Source: Capronia americana
Lineage: Eukaryota > Ascomycota > Eurotiomycetes > Chaetothyriales > Herpotrichiellaceae
NCBI GenBank assembly: GCA_016110215.1
Contig: JADWQD010000002.1
Location: 2,914,001 to 2,978,000, forward strand
Length of the DNA stretch: 64,000 nt
Reading direction: 5' to 3'
Made by a program: the position numbers and the translations under genes. Shown here one piece after another: positions 1-11,777 of the stretch (positions are counted from its first letter, which is position 1; each line of letters begins with the position of its first letter). A model generated the notes under the pieces. It did no database searches. It worked only from the letters and a program-made list of their open reading frames with translations, and was not told the DNA's origin.

Positions 1-533
1 AAGACGTGGCCTGAGATGTCATAACCTCCGTGCCACCGGCCACCGGCCATCTTACAAGCCAGACCGGAGCCGATCATGGTCATATCTATTGCCTCTTTTA
101 AACCTGTGGTGTTGACTAGTTGAGGCTCGCAATGGCCACCTGTGATCGTGAAGCTGCGGTCGATGAGAGCCGGCCCGAAGAACCATTGCGTGGTCAGAAA
201 CCACGAGAGGGTGACCAGTGCATAGCGCAGGCCACTCTGAACATGGTGTCTTGGATTTGCTGGTCGAGTGGTGATCTGAAGCAACACGAAGGCCAGCGTT
301 GTCCAGAACCAGCCGAACTTGACGAAGAATACATTGATGATGTTGCGCTTCCCCGCGAAGTAGTTCGCGTGGTGGAAATGCGGCGCATTCAAGTCAGAGG
401 CGATGCCAGGCGCAAGTGGTTCTGATGGAGGAGCAGCGATTGGCGAGAGGATGGAGTAGAGTGATCCCAACCCTAAGATTACGGGGTAGACGAGGAGGAG
501 GTAGGAGGGCGGCCTGGGTCGAGTAGTAGGCAT
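1..533 (-). CDS. SCS3: Scs3/FIT-family ER lipid-droplet protein, 3' truncated by window edge
   Basis: The frame is open from an ATG at 533 down to base 1 (177 residues) without a stop, so the gene continues left of the window. Hydrophobic segments lie near residues 11-30, 65-88 and 104-122. The family motifs are present: GGHC at residues 132-135 and GYDISGHV at 170-177, whose His is catalytic in FIT proteins. FIT/Scs3 proteins are ER membrane enzymes that cleave acyl-CoA diphosphate bonds and support lipid-droplet budding and phospholipid homeostasis; this is family knowledge. It is transcribed away from the BCS1-like gene across a 1.9-kb gap. No intron is visible in the part seen. The identification is strong because both motifs and the membrane layout agree; the C-terminus cannot be judged. 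Confidence 0.88.
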   Translation of the reverse strand, partial: MPTTRPRPPSYLLLVYPVILGLGSLYSILSPIAAPPSEPLAPGIASDLNAPHFHHANYFAGKRNIINVFFVKFGWFWTTLAFVLLQITTRPANPRHHVQSGLRYALVTLSWFLTTQWFFGPALIDRSFTITGGHCEPQLVNTTGLKEAIDMTMIGSGLACKMAGGRWHGGYDISGHV

Positions 534-2450
534 TGCTCCGTACGTGGGCAGGTCTGATGGTTTCTCTGACCTGTCCTGTGTTGAGACTGTGCGCCCGTTG
601 CGCTGAACGGCGGGCATGATGTTGAAGTGAGAGGGTGACAGGAGACTGCCTCAGCTGCAAAGTAACATGGCCTTTTCAACGAAAAAGAGGTGAAGTGTCC
701 ACAAGTTGTTGGCAAGTTGGCTGCGGCGATGACGAGAATCACAAAGAAACAGTTGAAGATTCTCCAGGCCCATGACGTCAGCCTTTACAAGCCAGCACCA
801 TTCGGTGACCATCCGTTTCGTTCAAAGAGCATTCAATTTGAGAACAGATGCGACTTTCACATCAACAAGATGTGTTGACTCCATTTTACTACCCAATGGC
901 TTTTTCCAATCTACATCTCTCCGCGTCCTTTCGCGCATATTTTTCTGCTAGCTTGTCTCTCCGGGCACTATCTCTGCGCCGGAGATGGATGGAACTCTGA
1001 TTCATGAATCTAACGTGTCCGAAAGCGCAAGTCTGCCACGCTTCAACTAAGCTCCTCAATCGAGGACTCTGAATCCTTGATCCTTATTGCCACTCACTGG
1101 CTTTGTCCTGGTCCGAATGCTATCCGAATGCTATCCCATTACGATTCATCCTCGATGCTGTTGGTGGAACGCAAAGCCAGGAAGCCACATTTTCTGTATG
1201 GAACGTGTCGCTGGACTCAGGAAGATTCTTCTGCATATACTGCCCTTGTTATGTCTTTCCATGACGATCAATGAGATAATATCAAGCCGGTGTTGATATT
1301 GCAAACGATGTAAACGCCGCGCTTGCACCGCTCGTGTGCAGATGACATCTCCATGGGCAGACACTTGAATAATTTCGGAAAATATGGAAGCTTTGGAAGA
1401 ACGGAGATCACAATTTTTGGGAGAGTGCGACAGACCGGGTGGAAGGATTTGACGTAGTTGTAGGCACCTCGGCGTCGAGAGCTTGTGATTGATCTGGTAC
1501 ACACGTTTCCTGCGACCGCCGCAGGGCACCCACACACCTTACTCCGCTCCCTACGAAGCACAACGAAATGCCAGAAATGGGAGCGGCTGAAGAAGCACTG
1601 GACGTTGTGCGAGACGTGAGGTGGCCAGAGGAGCCAAATCTTTCAGCTTCATCGTGGCGAGTCCTGCATGCTACAGAGGAAGAAGCTATATCAAGCCGTT
1701 GCAGAGCCGCACGCTACACATAGTCTCAGGCGCCAAATGTTGATAACACTGTACGGATTTCTTCTGGCCATGGCTCTAGGCAGCAGGGCGTAAGCTATGT
1801 AGCTGAAGTAATGACCGCATCGCCCTTATGTCCAGTTCAACCCGCCACACCGCTCCCGTTCCGGCAAATCGTCACCTCGTCGCTAACATATGTACAAGCC
1901 GTGCCGCTATCCTCATGCACGGCTTCCCGCCATCAAGTGTTTAGAAAGCCTTACGTATTGCTTCACTCCACCTTTGCTTGATAACCGGCTCGGCCGCCCA
2001 ATCAAGATCGATGTGACCCTTGTCACTTGCTGCCTGCCGGTGCTTCTGAATGCTTGAGAGCGCGGCAACCTGCAGACATACCCATGCTCACTGACCGGTC
2101 ACACAGAACAGAAAATTCGTGAGTATTGCGCAACCCATTTGAGGTAGACTTCCATCTTCATGTTCTTCGGAGATTCTGCGCCAGGAGATAGACGAGACAG
2201 AGGCAAGTTGATCTCGCCAGGCAGAGCGCGATTGCGTTCGACTGATGCGATTCGGTCTTCGCCACGACTTTCAGGCAAGCCTATCCACGACGGTTGCCTT
2301 GCAGATCCTTCGAAATTGATTGCACCTTTGTGGTCACTCGTCGATCAATCTTATGAGCCCTGTGCTCGATATATGAGCTGTCACTCATCTTGAGCAACCT
2401 CAAGTCTTCTCACCAAGACGAAAGTGACCGCACTCCACCGCTTTCCCAGG
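534..2450. other. Intergenic region between divergent SCS3 and BCS1-like genes
   Basis: These 1.9 kb must carry both promoters and 5' UTRs. Short open frames occur on both strands (for example 690-878 + and 1146-1535 -), but none shows a domain, a plausible composition or splice partners. No tRNA or repeat was recognised. Confidence 0.6.
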
Positions 2451-4444
2451 ATGGATCTCCAACGCCTGCGCAAGACCGCCATCACCGGCGGCAGCAGCCT
2501 CGTCGAGTTGCCAGAATACATCATCACGTCGTTCTTACCCGGAGCCCGACCTCTTCTCGAGCAATATCCCTTCCTCTTCCGCTTCTTTGGCATCATTCTC
2601 GCTCTGTACTACTTTGGCCCCATCGCGCGCCTAAAGTCACTATGGACGCAGTTCTCGTCCATGATTGTCGCCACTGTGAACGTTAGCTCTGACGAAGACC
2701 TCTTCGGCTACCTGACATCGTGGATCTCGGAACGTCGGACGTTCCGCGCAGACCAAGTCCTCAACGCTATGTCCAACACGCCCCAGGACACGGGCCGGCG
2801 ACGGATGCGACATCACGACCCCGACGTCGAAGACAACAAGCGTATGAACGAGCCACCGAAGATCAAGTACGAGCAAGGCCAAGGGATGCAGTTGTTCGTG
2901 CACAAGAAGCGTTTGTTCTTCTGCTCGCGGCAGTTTGGCGAGGGACACACCTACTATGGCAACCGTTACAAGCGCATGGAAATCGTCTCTATTTCCTGCC
3001 TAGGCCGGTCGACACAACCGATCAAAGACCTGATTGAGCACATCTACTTCCTCAACAAAGCACGCGAGCGCTCCCTAACAATCATTCGCCGACCCTACAG
3101 AGGCGGCCAGACATGGAGCCGCGTCACAAGCAAACCAAGGAGAGCTCTTGACACGGTCATCCTCGAGACCGAGCAGAAGGAACGAATCCTTGCCGATGTG
3201 GCCGAGTACATGGACCAAGCGACCATGACCTTCTACGCCAACCACGGTATTCCCTATCGGCGAGGCTACCTGTTTCACGGTCCCCCGGGCGTCGGGAAGA
3301 CGAGTTTCGCCCTCGCCCTTGCGAGCAAGTTTAACCTGGACGTCTATAACTTGTCTCTGCTGGACAACGATCTCACGGACTCGGACTTGATTTCCCTGCT
3401 GAATCAACTCCCTGGCCGGTCGTTGCTGCTGCTCGAGGACATTGACACCGCGGGTCTGAATCGCAAGGGGAAATCAACGGCGGGGGCACGGCGCGGTGGG
3501 GCGCCCTATGGCGGCGGGTTGCAACGTAGCCAGGTGCCGCGTGATCCAGAAGACTACAACATCGGTGACGACGAGGATGCCGGGAGTAACTCGCGGGTGA
3601 CACTTAGTGGGTTACTGAATGCGATCGATGGCGTCGCAGCGCCGGAGGGGCATGTTTTGATCATGTAAGTGTGGACATCCCGCCCTTCCCCTTCCAAACT
3701 GACCACCCCACCCCCAACACCCAAATTCACACATTATGCGGCTGGCTAACAGAGAGTGACACTAGGACGACCAACAAACCGAACGAATTAGATGACGCAC
3801 TCGTCCGCGCCGGCCGCATCAGTGTGCGCGTGGGGTTCAAGAACGCGAGTAAACGCCAGGCCGAGGAGATCTTCTTGCGCATGTTCATCGATTTGTCCAC
3901 CTCTTCGAGCTTGAGGGGAATGGAAGAGGCTTCCGCTTCCAGTACTCCGACCGAGGATGAAAAGGCCAAGGACGAGTTCGGACTGCCGAACGGCACGGAC
4001 ACCACGCGAGTGCGTGGCTTGGCGAAGGACTTTGCGGCACTAGTCCCCGAGGGTGACTTCTCGCCTGCAGATCTGCAGGATTATCTCCTGATCCACAAGA
4101 AAGATCCGCAGAAGGCGGTGGACGAGGCAAAAAGCTGGATGGAGAAGGCACACGAGGAGAGACAGAGGAGGGATGAGGAGCAAAAGGAACAGAAGGAGGT
4201 GTGGCGGGAGGAGAAGCGGAAGGAGAGGGACAGATTCAGGGAAGAGGTCAAGGCGGCGGTGATGGGGTTGAGCTCAGGGAAGGATGAGGCGAAGAAGGGT
4301 GGAGAGGGAGACGATACGACACAAGAGGGTGGTAAGGATATGGCACCTGAAAATAAGGATGGGGGAAGTGAGGACAAGACGAAAGATGGTGACAAGGATA
4401 TGAAATCTGACGAGAAGGATGGGACGGCGGAGTCGGAGAAGTAA
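2451..4444 (+). CDS. BCS1-type AAA ATPase (mitochondrial chaperone BCS1 family)
   Basis: Two exons, 2451-3664 and 3766-4444, give 630 residues. The 101-nt intron has a GTAAGT donor, a GGCTAAC branch site and an ACTAG acceptor, and joins LIM to TTNKPNELDDALVRAGR, the sensor/arginine-finger region. The frame extends upstream only to a GTG, so the first ATG (MDLQRL) is the start. A membrane helix lies at about 40-58, followed by a BCS1_N-like region. Walker A (GPPGVGKTS) is at about 277 and Walker B (LLLLEDID) at about 325-332. The last ~130 residues are a Lys/Glu-rich tail absent from true Bcs1, so this is probably one of the expanded fungal BCS1-like paralogues rather than the Rieske-protein translocase. 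Mitochondrial location is inferred from the family. It converges on the DFG10-like gene. Confidence 0.9.
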
Positions 4445-4839
4445 TCTGCCTCCCTTGAGGTGATGGTACGGCGTGAGTATTCGGACACAAGCGAAGCTGG
4501 AAGACAACGTGGCCAAGAAGATGAAGGAGGAAATCGATGCAAACACTCCATGCATGTAAGCACAAGGGATGTTGCAAGACGGGACGCACAATCCGTGCTG
4601 GAATAGAATTGAGTTCCGACATCAACAAAGATGTAGACCTCATGACGCACCAAGCAAGCTATGGGGAGGGTTTCAAAGAAGAAGTGACAGATCGACTGCT
4701 TCGGTTCAATCTGTTGCAGTCGCAATCTCATTGTCGAAGCGCTGTTTTGTATAGACTCGATGAACAGGTCGCAAATCCCTTCCGGCCTCATAACGCGTAG
4801 GCGCATGCTGCGATTGCTTGCATCCGGTCGTCGAATCTG
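4445..4839. other. Intergenic region between convergent 3' ends
   Basis: The 395 bp between the stop codons of the BCS1-like and DFG10-like genes should hold both 3' UTRs and poly(A) sites. A long open frame on the minus strand here (4081-4806) is antisense to the charged tail of the BCS1-like gene and is not a gene. Confidence 0.6.
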
Positions 4840-5790
4840 TTAGAACAGCCATGGAATAATCTTCCACCTCTTCGCAATCTCCAAGCTCTTGTCGGGGAAC
4901 TTTTTGCGTTGCCAGTCCTTGGTCCCATCTGCTGTGACACCAAGGTTCACCGCCACAAACACCAGGGCGCAGAAGAGCGTCCAGTTGACAGTCGTGAATG
5001 TCGGGAGCTGGCTGTGCTGGCTGAATATGGACGGCACGTTCAGAACGGCCATGCTGAGGTAGATCACACACTCCATTGTGTAGTGCGGCGCAATCAGGTA
5101 TTGGAAAGCGTGCTTCTCCGGTAACGTGTATTTCTTCAAGCTAGACAGGTGCCGGTGATAGCGGTTCTGCCGTTCTGAGGCGCCGAGGAACACGGCGGTG
5201 CACAGGATCGTCTTCCATGTCCAGAGAACGCTACGTTCTGTGGCGGCGAGATTTGTAGGCGGCGGTTGACATAATTGCTCAATCCAGATTGCCATATTTG
5301 TGACGATGTAGAACGCCATCCCAATCGCATAGTGGCCTATCCACATTCGTGACGCGCTGTCTCGAGTCACGTAGACACACTCGAGGAGTCTTCGCAGGCC
5401 TTGCAACAACATCAGGTGCGCACAGAATGCCGCGGTTTCAAGGTTCGGGGTTTGCTTGCTTGTCGCTTCATGATAATACTCATGGTAGTAGAACGTGGAC
5501 AAGGTGGTAAGTGAGCACACGAGAGAGAGGAGGTAAAAGTGCGTAAACCATGAATGAGGCACAGTAAACGTAGCAAGGTAGTCGAGGAGCTGGGTGCCTA
5601 CCGACTGTTGACGATGCTCTACCGAACTTCGCTTGCCATGCGTGCCAGTTGACTGACGCCGTGCCCTCGCGCCATATGCAAGAAATCTGTCTGCAAAGGC
5701 CGGTATCAGGCGGACTGTGACGATTGCAACAGAGCTGAAGAGGTAGAAAGCCCGGATGGCCCATGCAACCACGGTGACCGCTGTTGCCAT
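4840..5790 (-). CDS. DFG10: Polyprenal reductase, steroid 5-alpha-reductase family (Dfg10/SRD5A3)
   Basis: One exon of 316 residues starts at an ATG in good context (MATAVTVV). It is an integral membrane protein with about six hydrophobic segments. The C-terminal steroid 5-alpha-reductase domain shows the expected features: an H-R-H motif before the penultimate segment, IAPHYTMECVIY near residue 230, and a conserved end of the type WQRKKFPDKSLEIAKRWKIIPWLF (only its pattern is cited). Dfg10 acts in the ER in making dolichol from polyprenol for N-glycosylation. Length and the absence of introns fit the family. It shares a divergent upstream region with the ankyrin-repeat gene at 6448. Confidence 0.88.
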   Translation of the reverse strand: MATAVTVVAWAIRAFYLFSSVAIVTVRLIPAFADRFLAYGARARRQSTGTHGKRSSVEHRQQSVGTQLLDYLATFTVPHSWFTHFYLLSLVCSLTTLSTFYYHEYYHEATSKQTPNLETAAFCAHLMLLQGLRRLLECVYVTRDSASRMWIGHYAIGMAFYIVTNMAIWIEQLCQPPPTNLAATERSVLWTWKTILCTAVFLGASERQNRYHRHLSSLKKYTLPEKHAFQYLIAPHYTMECVIYLSMAVLNVPSIFSQHSQLPTFTTVNWTLFCALVFVAVNLGVTADGTKDWQRKKFPDKSLEIAKRWKIIPWLF

Positions 5791-6447
5791 TGACGGACCC
5801 TGTCGTTGCTGGAGGAGAGTTCACAGACAGGGCTGACAACTCCAACAAGCCGGACTAACAAGAATACGAAGAGGTAGATCAGCCGAGATGCGCATGAAAA
5901 GTGGTGTGAAAATCGAAATCTGGCTCGAGAAGAGGGGCTGGAAGAGGAAATTGGATGGCCGCTGATCCAAAGATCCGTCCAGCGCTGCCAGGCTAGTTGG
6001 GACATGACCTTGGAAGGTTTTCTAGGTAGGCTAGGCGGCATTGAAGCCTGGAACTAAGGGCTGGGGAACGCGGCACCCAATCCTAAATCCAGTCACGTGT
6101 GGAGCCAGTGCCACCTAATCTTGGGCTCGATCGAGTCTCGTCTCTCCGACTCGCTGTGCTTGTCTCTCTGTTACTCACTTCAATGTGGTGAGGCCATCGA
6201 AGAAGTCATCCAAACTACGCCCTCGATCTACGTGCGCCAGGTCAAACAGTCCTGGCTCATCATCAGCAGCCACCCAGAGTCGATCAATCATCGCTTGCCG
6301 ACCTCCAGTGGCAATCCGGCTGCGTTCACCGCTGGAGCCCAACGCACGTCCATTCCAGCCTCTCGCTCTGCTCGCGACCTTTCTTTTTCGCACAAAACGG
6401 CCGACGACGGATATCAGAACAAGAATGAAGAGGAGGCGAACACAATC
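5791..6447. promoter_or_regulatory. Divergent promoter region, DFG10-like / ankyrin gene
   Basis: These 657 bp separate two divergent ATGs. The plus-strand frame remains open up to a GTG at 6097, but that part has no ATG and a composition unlike protein, so it is taken as 5' UTR. No specific factor site is claimed. Confidence 0.5.
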
Positions 6448-9400
6448 ATGAGTAAGGTGGTCGACTCCAGTGGGCCTCAACATGCCCCAATGGAGCAGGC
6501 CACCAACCAGGCAACCGACAAGAGCCCTGCGGATGCATATTCTACTTCTTTCAAGGCGTCAGTCATGGCTTCGAATCGTGCGGCGGCCTCTGCTGGCGCA
6601 GACAAGACCATGATTGATGCTCCCGCCGAGCCGGATGCTGATGGTGATTCAGAGGCCGAGACGTTGATCCAGTCACCCGAGAAGCAGAGAACGGCTGCCG
6701 ATAACGCATCTGTGGCCGGATCAGCAGGCGCAAACAGAATCAAAGATGGCGATTCATCTGCTGGAGCAATTGCGACCGAAAATGACTCGAATTCCAGAAA
6801 GCGCAAGCGTAGTACTGACGACGACGAAGCCATTTCCACCTCGAGTCGTCGCAGCTCACCGTTATCATCCCCCCGAATACCGCTGCATACCCCAGATAGT
6901 GATTCAGAGGTATCAAACAATATCACATCACGGAAACCGAAGCCAACACGCCAGCAACTCGAAAGCGACGCGGCCAATTCGGACTCTCCCACAGAGAAGC
7001 CAGTCAAAAATCAAGCTCGCAAGCGTCGTCCAAGCGACATCTTGCCCTCGATAAGCAAACACCGTGCAAAAAATGCTGGTGGTGGAGTGGACCCAGGCTC
7101 ATCGGAACGCCGCGAAACCAGATCAGCAACTTATCCTCGTCACAAGTCTGAAGATCGATCTCCCTCACCAAGGCCATTGAGGCGGGAACACAGGCGTGGT
7201 TTATCAACTCAACTACCGCTTGGCGACGTAGAAAGGACAAAGCGAGGTCGACCTCCGGCAATTCAGACTAAGAGAAGTGGTTCGGTAGAACACAACCCCA
7301 TTGTTATGACCTCAGGTTCAGACTCGGATTCACCTCGGCACCCCCGACCTGACTTGCACAAATATTCATCCATCGATCATGACACTATGTCGCCGGCAAA
7401 AGTCACAGGCCCTCGCAAGTGGCGTGACAAGAATGGCCGTACTTTCTTGTCGCGGGCTGCCAGTAACAACGACCTTGCGGCAGTAAGGATCAAATACAAT
7501 GAGAGGCCGGAAGACCTGAACTTGCCTGATAACGCAGGCAACACACCACTTCAAATTGCCGCACTGCAAGGTTATGTCGACATTGTGAGGTTCTTGCTGG
7601 AAAACGGATGCGAAGTCGACACACGAAATATCGACAGAGACACAGCACTTATCGATGCAGTTGAGAATGGCCATGTTGAAGTCGTCAAATTGCTCCTTAT
7701 TCACGGGGCCAATCCTCGTCTGGGCAACGCTAAGGGCGATGAGCCATACGAACTTGTACCTCCTGATGATGAAAATTATGACGAGATCCGAGCATTGCTG
7801 GCCAACGCGAAAGACAGACCTGACAGCCATCGAGTCTCCATCGACTACGCCGAAGCCCCCCGCGATGGCGCATCTTCCAGAGCGGCATCCGCAGCTAGTC
7901 CGCGCGATTCGCCGCCTATGATGGGTCCTAGGAGTCCACCGGCCGGCTTCGGAAGACGGAGGACGGGTCGAAGCGAGTCAACGAGAAATGATCTCTTATG
8001 GCAAGCAAATACGCAGGAGAATCTGAAGAAGCTCGCCGCGCAAGGGGATGTTCAGGGAGTTGCCAACATTCTCAACGTCTTGCAGAAGGCAGAAACAGAG
8101 TCTTTGATCGCGGCGGCTAAGGCTGGACACGAAGAAGTCTTACAATACCTCCTGGCAATGGGAGACACGGAACCTGACCCCGATCCAATTCGACACCTCA
8201 AAGTCGGCTACAATACCCCCCTGCTGGCAGCTATTGGCAGGGGACATCCAGAAGTCGTGAAACTCCTCGTCGAGCAATCTGGATTCAACCCCATGAGGAA
8301 GCTTCTTAAGGGGAAGTCTTACTATGAGATTTCTGCAGAGCGGCGAGGCGAGCAGTGGCAGAAGGAGTATGAAATTCTCAAAACTGCATACGACAAATAC
8401 GCGGTCAAGCAACGCAAGGCAAATTCGCCTCGAGCCACCAGGGATGGAGACAAATTCAAGGCTCGAACCAGTCGTCGCTCGCAATCCCCTACTTCCAACA
8501 ATTTGAGAAAATCTTCGAGTCCGTCATTAACGCACAAACAATTACAGGGCAAGTCGCCGAACTCTTCAGAGAGAGATAGGGACCGGGATACAATTACCGC
8601 TGGTAGCTTGGAGAAGCGCAAGCATCGGGCTGCCAAACGAGACGTAGCAGACCTGTCTGTCGCAGTGTCTTCTGATCAAGACCAAACAATCCATGCAGCG
8701 AGGAAGGGCCATCTCAAGCGACGGAGCCAGAGCGACTACTCGCAACAATCTAACCCGGATCATGAGACTTCTTTGCAGCAGCGCCGAAGAAGACTTGTCA
8801 CCGGGAAAGAGCATCGCAGACGCACGAGTAACGTCGGAGGCTCATCAGATTCTGATACGATTGTGGCAGAGCCAAGAAGGCCAACTACACTGTTGAAGCG
8901 GACAAGGGATAGCGTCTCACCCGGGCAACCAGTAACAGGCGCCGGTGAGAACGGTCGGAGTACTGCGAAGAAGCGAAGGACAGTCATCGAAAGCAGTCCT
9001 GAGGAGACTCGTCCTCGTCCCAGAAAAAGCAGCATTATATCTTCGTCTCCGGTTAGTGAACGTAAAGTTTTGGACGAAAATGCTTCGAAGGGAGAAAGGT
9101 CGACATCAGACAAGGTCGTACAAGAAATGACAGCAGAAACGATGGAAGTTGACAAGCCCGGGGCTGGAACACCCACACAGACACAAGCCACCGAGACTTC
9201 CACACCCACAACTCTGGGGAGTGGCATAACCCTTCAACAGAGTGGACCCAGCGAAGAAATCAAGCCCAATCTGATCGATCCTGGTCCAAGCGAGGCCGAA
9301 CTTCAGGCGCAACGAGAGGAAGAAGAGCGCAAGACCGAAGATGCCAAGCGAGCTGAAGAAGAGAGGATCGCGGCTGAGAAGGCGGCAGAAGAACAACGTC

Positions 9401-10492
9401 TTGCCGAAGAAACTGCACGACTCAAGAAAGCTGAAGAGGAAGCTGCGCTTCGAAAGATCGAAGAAGAGGAGCGCCAAATGCTAAGGAAGAAGAAAGAAGA
9501 AGAAGAGCGCCAAGAGTTAAGAAGGAAAGAAGAAGAAGAGCGCCAGGAGCGAAGGAGGAAGGAGGAAGAAGAGCGTCAGGAGCTAAGACGGAGGAGGGAA
9601 GAAGAGGAACGACAAGAGCTAAGACGGAAGAGGGAAGAAGAAGAACGACAAGAGCGAGTTAGACGGGAGCTCGAAGAACGACAACGGAGACACGAAGAGC
9701 AACTGAAGGAGCAACAGCGCAGACTGGAAGAGCAGCTTAGGGAGCAGCAACGCAGAGAACGTCTCGAGGCCGAGGAACGCCGTAGAGATGCATTGCCGGC
9801 CCTGCTCAAGCAATCCGCGATCTTGCTTGACCGAAACGACCCCGAAGCCAGAAGTGCTGCCTGGCTCAAACTCTTCTTGCCATTGTATACGGTCAAGTCA
9901 GTTCAACTCGATCCAAACACTCCGGATGCCTACAAGAACGAGCTGTGGGTACCGAATTTCCAAGTTGCTGGACTGCTTGCGACGAAAGATCTGAATCTCC
10001 GCAACTACACTTCTCTCGAGACGCGGCCAGTGACCATGCATGAACGGCAGCGTTTGTGGAGTGTGGCGAGAAACAGCCTTTCATACGACGTCCAAACCAG
10101 CCACTGGAATACTACGATCAAACAGGCCATACAGCGGGAGGAGGAGCAGCGACCAAAGTTTTATGCCATGGAGGAACTTTTCTGGGTCAAGGTATGTTCT
10201 TGCCGACAGAGGCACTGACTGTAGGATACTGACCTCGAGACAGCTCTCCGATTTCGAAGATCAAGTCTTCCGTCACCCTCACCTTGCGAATCTGAGCATG
10301 GCGAAACAGCCTATCTCGTTAAGAGTGATACCCTCTCGTCAATTAAACGGAAGTGGGCAGCCACCTCGCAGCCCAGCATCACTTCCAGACTTCACCAACG
10401 GAAAGACGGCCCAGTTAGCGAATGGCATAAATCCTCACTCGTCACCGACGACCAATGGCAATGGAATCGTATACCCTCGCCGAGAAGATTAA
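6448..10492 (+). CDS. Ankyrin-repeat, coiled-coil nuclear protein resembling Set3-complex subunit Hos4
   Basis: Exons 6448-10191 and 10244-10492 (52-nt intron, GTATGT...GACAG, phase 0) give 1330 residues. The first ATG in frame is at 6448 with A at -3. Residues 1-340 are disordered and rich in Ser, Arg and Lys, with KRKR-type nuclear signals. Ankyrin repeats lie near 364-430 (NTPLQIAALQGYVDIV; DTALIDAVENGHVEVV) and again near 550-615. Residues about 955-1115 form a highly charged coiled coil built of EEERQ repeats. The last ~215 residues form a folded domain containing FYAMEELFWVK. Ankyrin repeats plus a charged coil and this C-terminal domain match fungal proteins annotated as Set3 histone-deacetylase complex components (yeast Hos4); the link is by architecture, so moderate. 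Confidence 0.75.
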
Positions 10493-10994
10493 TTGTCTAG
10501 ACACCTGTGGAAGAAGGGCTTTGCCCGTCTATGGAAGCGTACATGTTCTGAGCATACCCTGTTACTGTCGGGCGCATGTCATGGCTTGAATGCGGTGCTG
10601 GAAATCACTGGTTGATTACGGCGTATGGTGGACTCGATTAATGCGTTCGACGATTGGCTGTAGATACACTCACTTGAAGAACATGATGACCACAGCATAC
10701 GGTGTATGACGGAGGCAGCCTCCTAACAATCAATGAACGAATATTGTGATGAAGACCACAGTGTGACAAGCCCCCCTTTCCAACTTTTAGATTTGTTTCT
10801 GGCAGTCTTTCACGTGACCTCGACCCAAAATCAAATCTTGGCGAAGCTTGGCGGTCCACCAAACTTTCCGATCAATATTCGGTCTTTGCATCTTTAAGAC
10901 GCTTTGGATTCTTTCCATGATATCCATTCCTTTCACCAGTTGACTCTTTGAGGATCATCCGACAGATTTGCAATCAAGTTAACGAATCGCCAAA
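10493..10994. other. Intergenic region with RPS12 promoter
   Basis: About 500 bp holding the 3' UTR of the ankyrin gene and the promoter and 5' UTR of the S12 gene. A C-rich tract lies near 10771. No gene was seen. Confidence 0.55.
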
Positions 10995-11777
10995 ATGGTA
11001 TGTCGCCCTCATTCCTATCCACGTTGTTCCTCGATATCGATCTGGAAGGTTCAGTTTGTCGACTGTCTTGCGTTGAAAATGGATTGAGGGCTGCTGGGGC
11101 TGGCCCTGGACGTGGAGGCAAACTGCACCTGGACGATTCTGCCGACTATATTGTTTTTGCTCAGTGGATATTCTCTTACTGACATACATGTCATTCTCAC
11201 AGTCGGACGGAGAAGAGCCCACTTCCCCAGTTGAAGAGGTCGCCGCGGCCGATGAGGTCGAAGTCTCTGGCGATGCCGGCGCCTCCGGTGGTTCCATGTC
11301 TGTCCTCGACGCGTTGAAAGGTATGTCGCCACACAAGGTCCATCAAAGATATGTTGCTGCCGGACATTCATGGCATAACATTTTGATATGGGAGAGTACG
11401 GGCCCGGCTAACGTTATGGCCGGCTGGTCGAAACAGGTGTCCTCAAGCTCGCCCTCATCCACGACGGTCTGGCCCGCGGCCTGCGCGAAGCCTCCAAAGC
11501 CCTCGACCGTCGCCAAGCGCACATGTGCGTCCTCAACGAAGCCTGCGAAGAAGAAGCGTACAAGAAACTCGTCATCGCGCTGTGCTCGGAGCACAAGATT
11601 CCGCTAATCAAGGTCCCCGATGGGAAGATGCTGGGCGAGTGGGCCGGCTTGTGCGTCTTGGACCGCGAGGGCAACGCCAGGAAGGTCGTCAACTGCTCGT
11701 GCGTCGTCGTCCGGGACTGGGGTGAAGAGAGCCAGGAGCGCAACGTCCTCCTGAATTACTTCCAGACGGAGCAGTAG
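10995..11777 (+). CDS. RPS12: 40S ribosomal protein S12 (eS12)
   Basis: Three exons, 10995-10997, 11203-11320 and 11437-11777, give 153 residues. The first exon is only the ATG, followed by a 205-nt GTATGT intron; the second intron (116 nt) has a GGCTAAC branch. The joined product reads MSDGEEPTSP, then a Glu/Ala-rich N-terminus, then the S12 core: VLDALKGVLKLALIHDGLA, REASKALDRRQAHMCVLNEA, HKIPLIKVPDGKMLGEW and a C-terminal NVLLNYFQTEQ. eS12 is a component of the small subunit in the cytosol. The core is unmistakable and slightly longer than yeast S12 because of its N-terminus. Short first exons and long first introns are common in fungal ribosomal protein genes. Confidence 0.96.

Noticed and set aside
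4081..4806. 241-codon minus-strand frame rich in Ser and Phe
   Set aside because: Antisense to the Lys/Glu-rich tail of the BCS1-like gene; its composition is the complement of GAG/AAG codons.
6097..6447. Upstream extension of the ankyrin gene by 117 codons
   Set aside because: Starts at GTG, contains no ATG, and the composition is unlike the protein; taken as 5' UTR.
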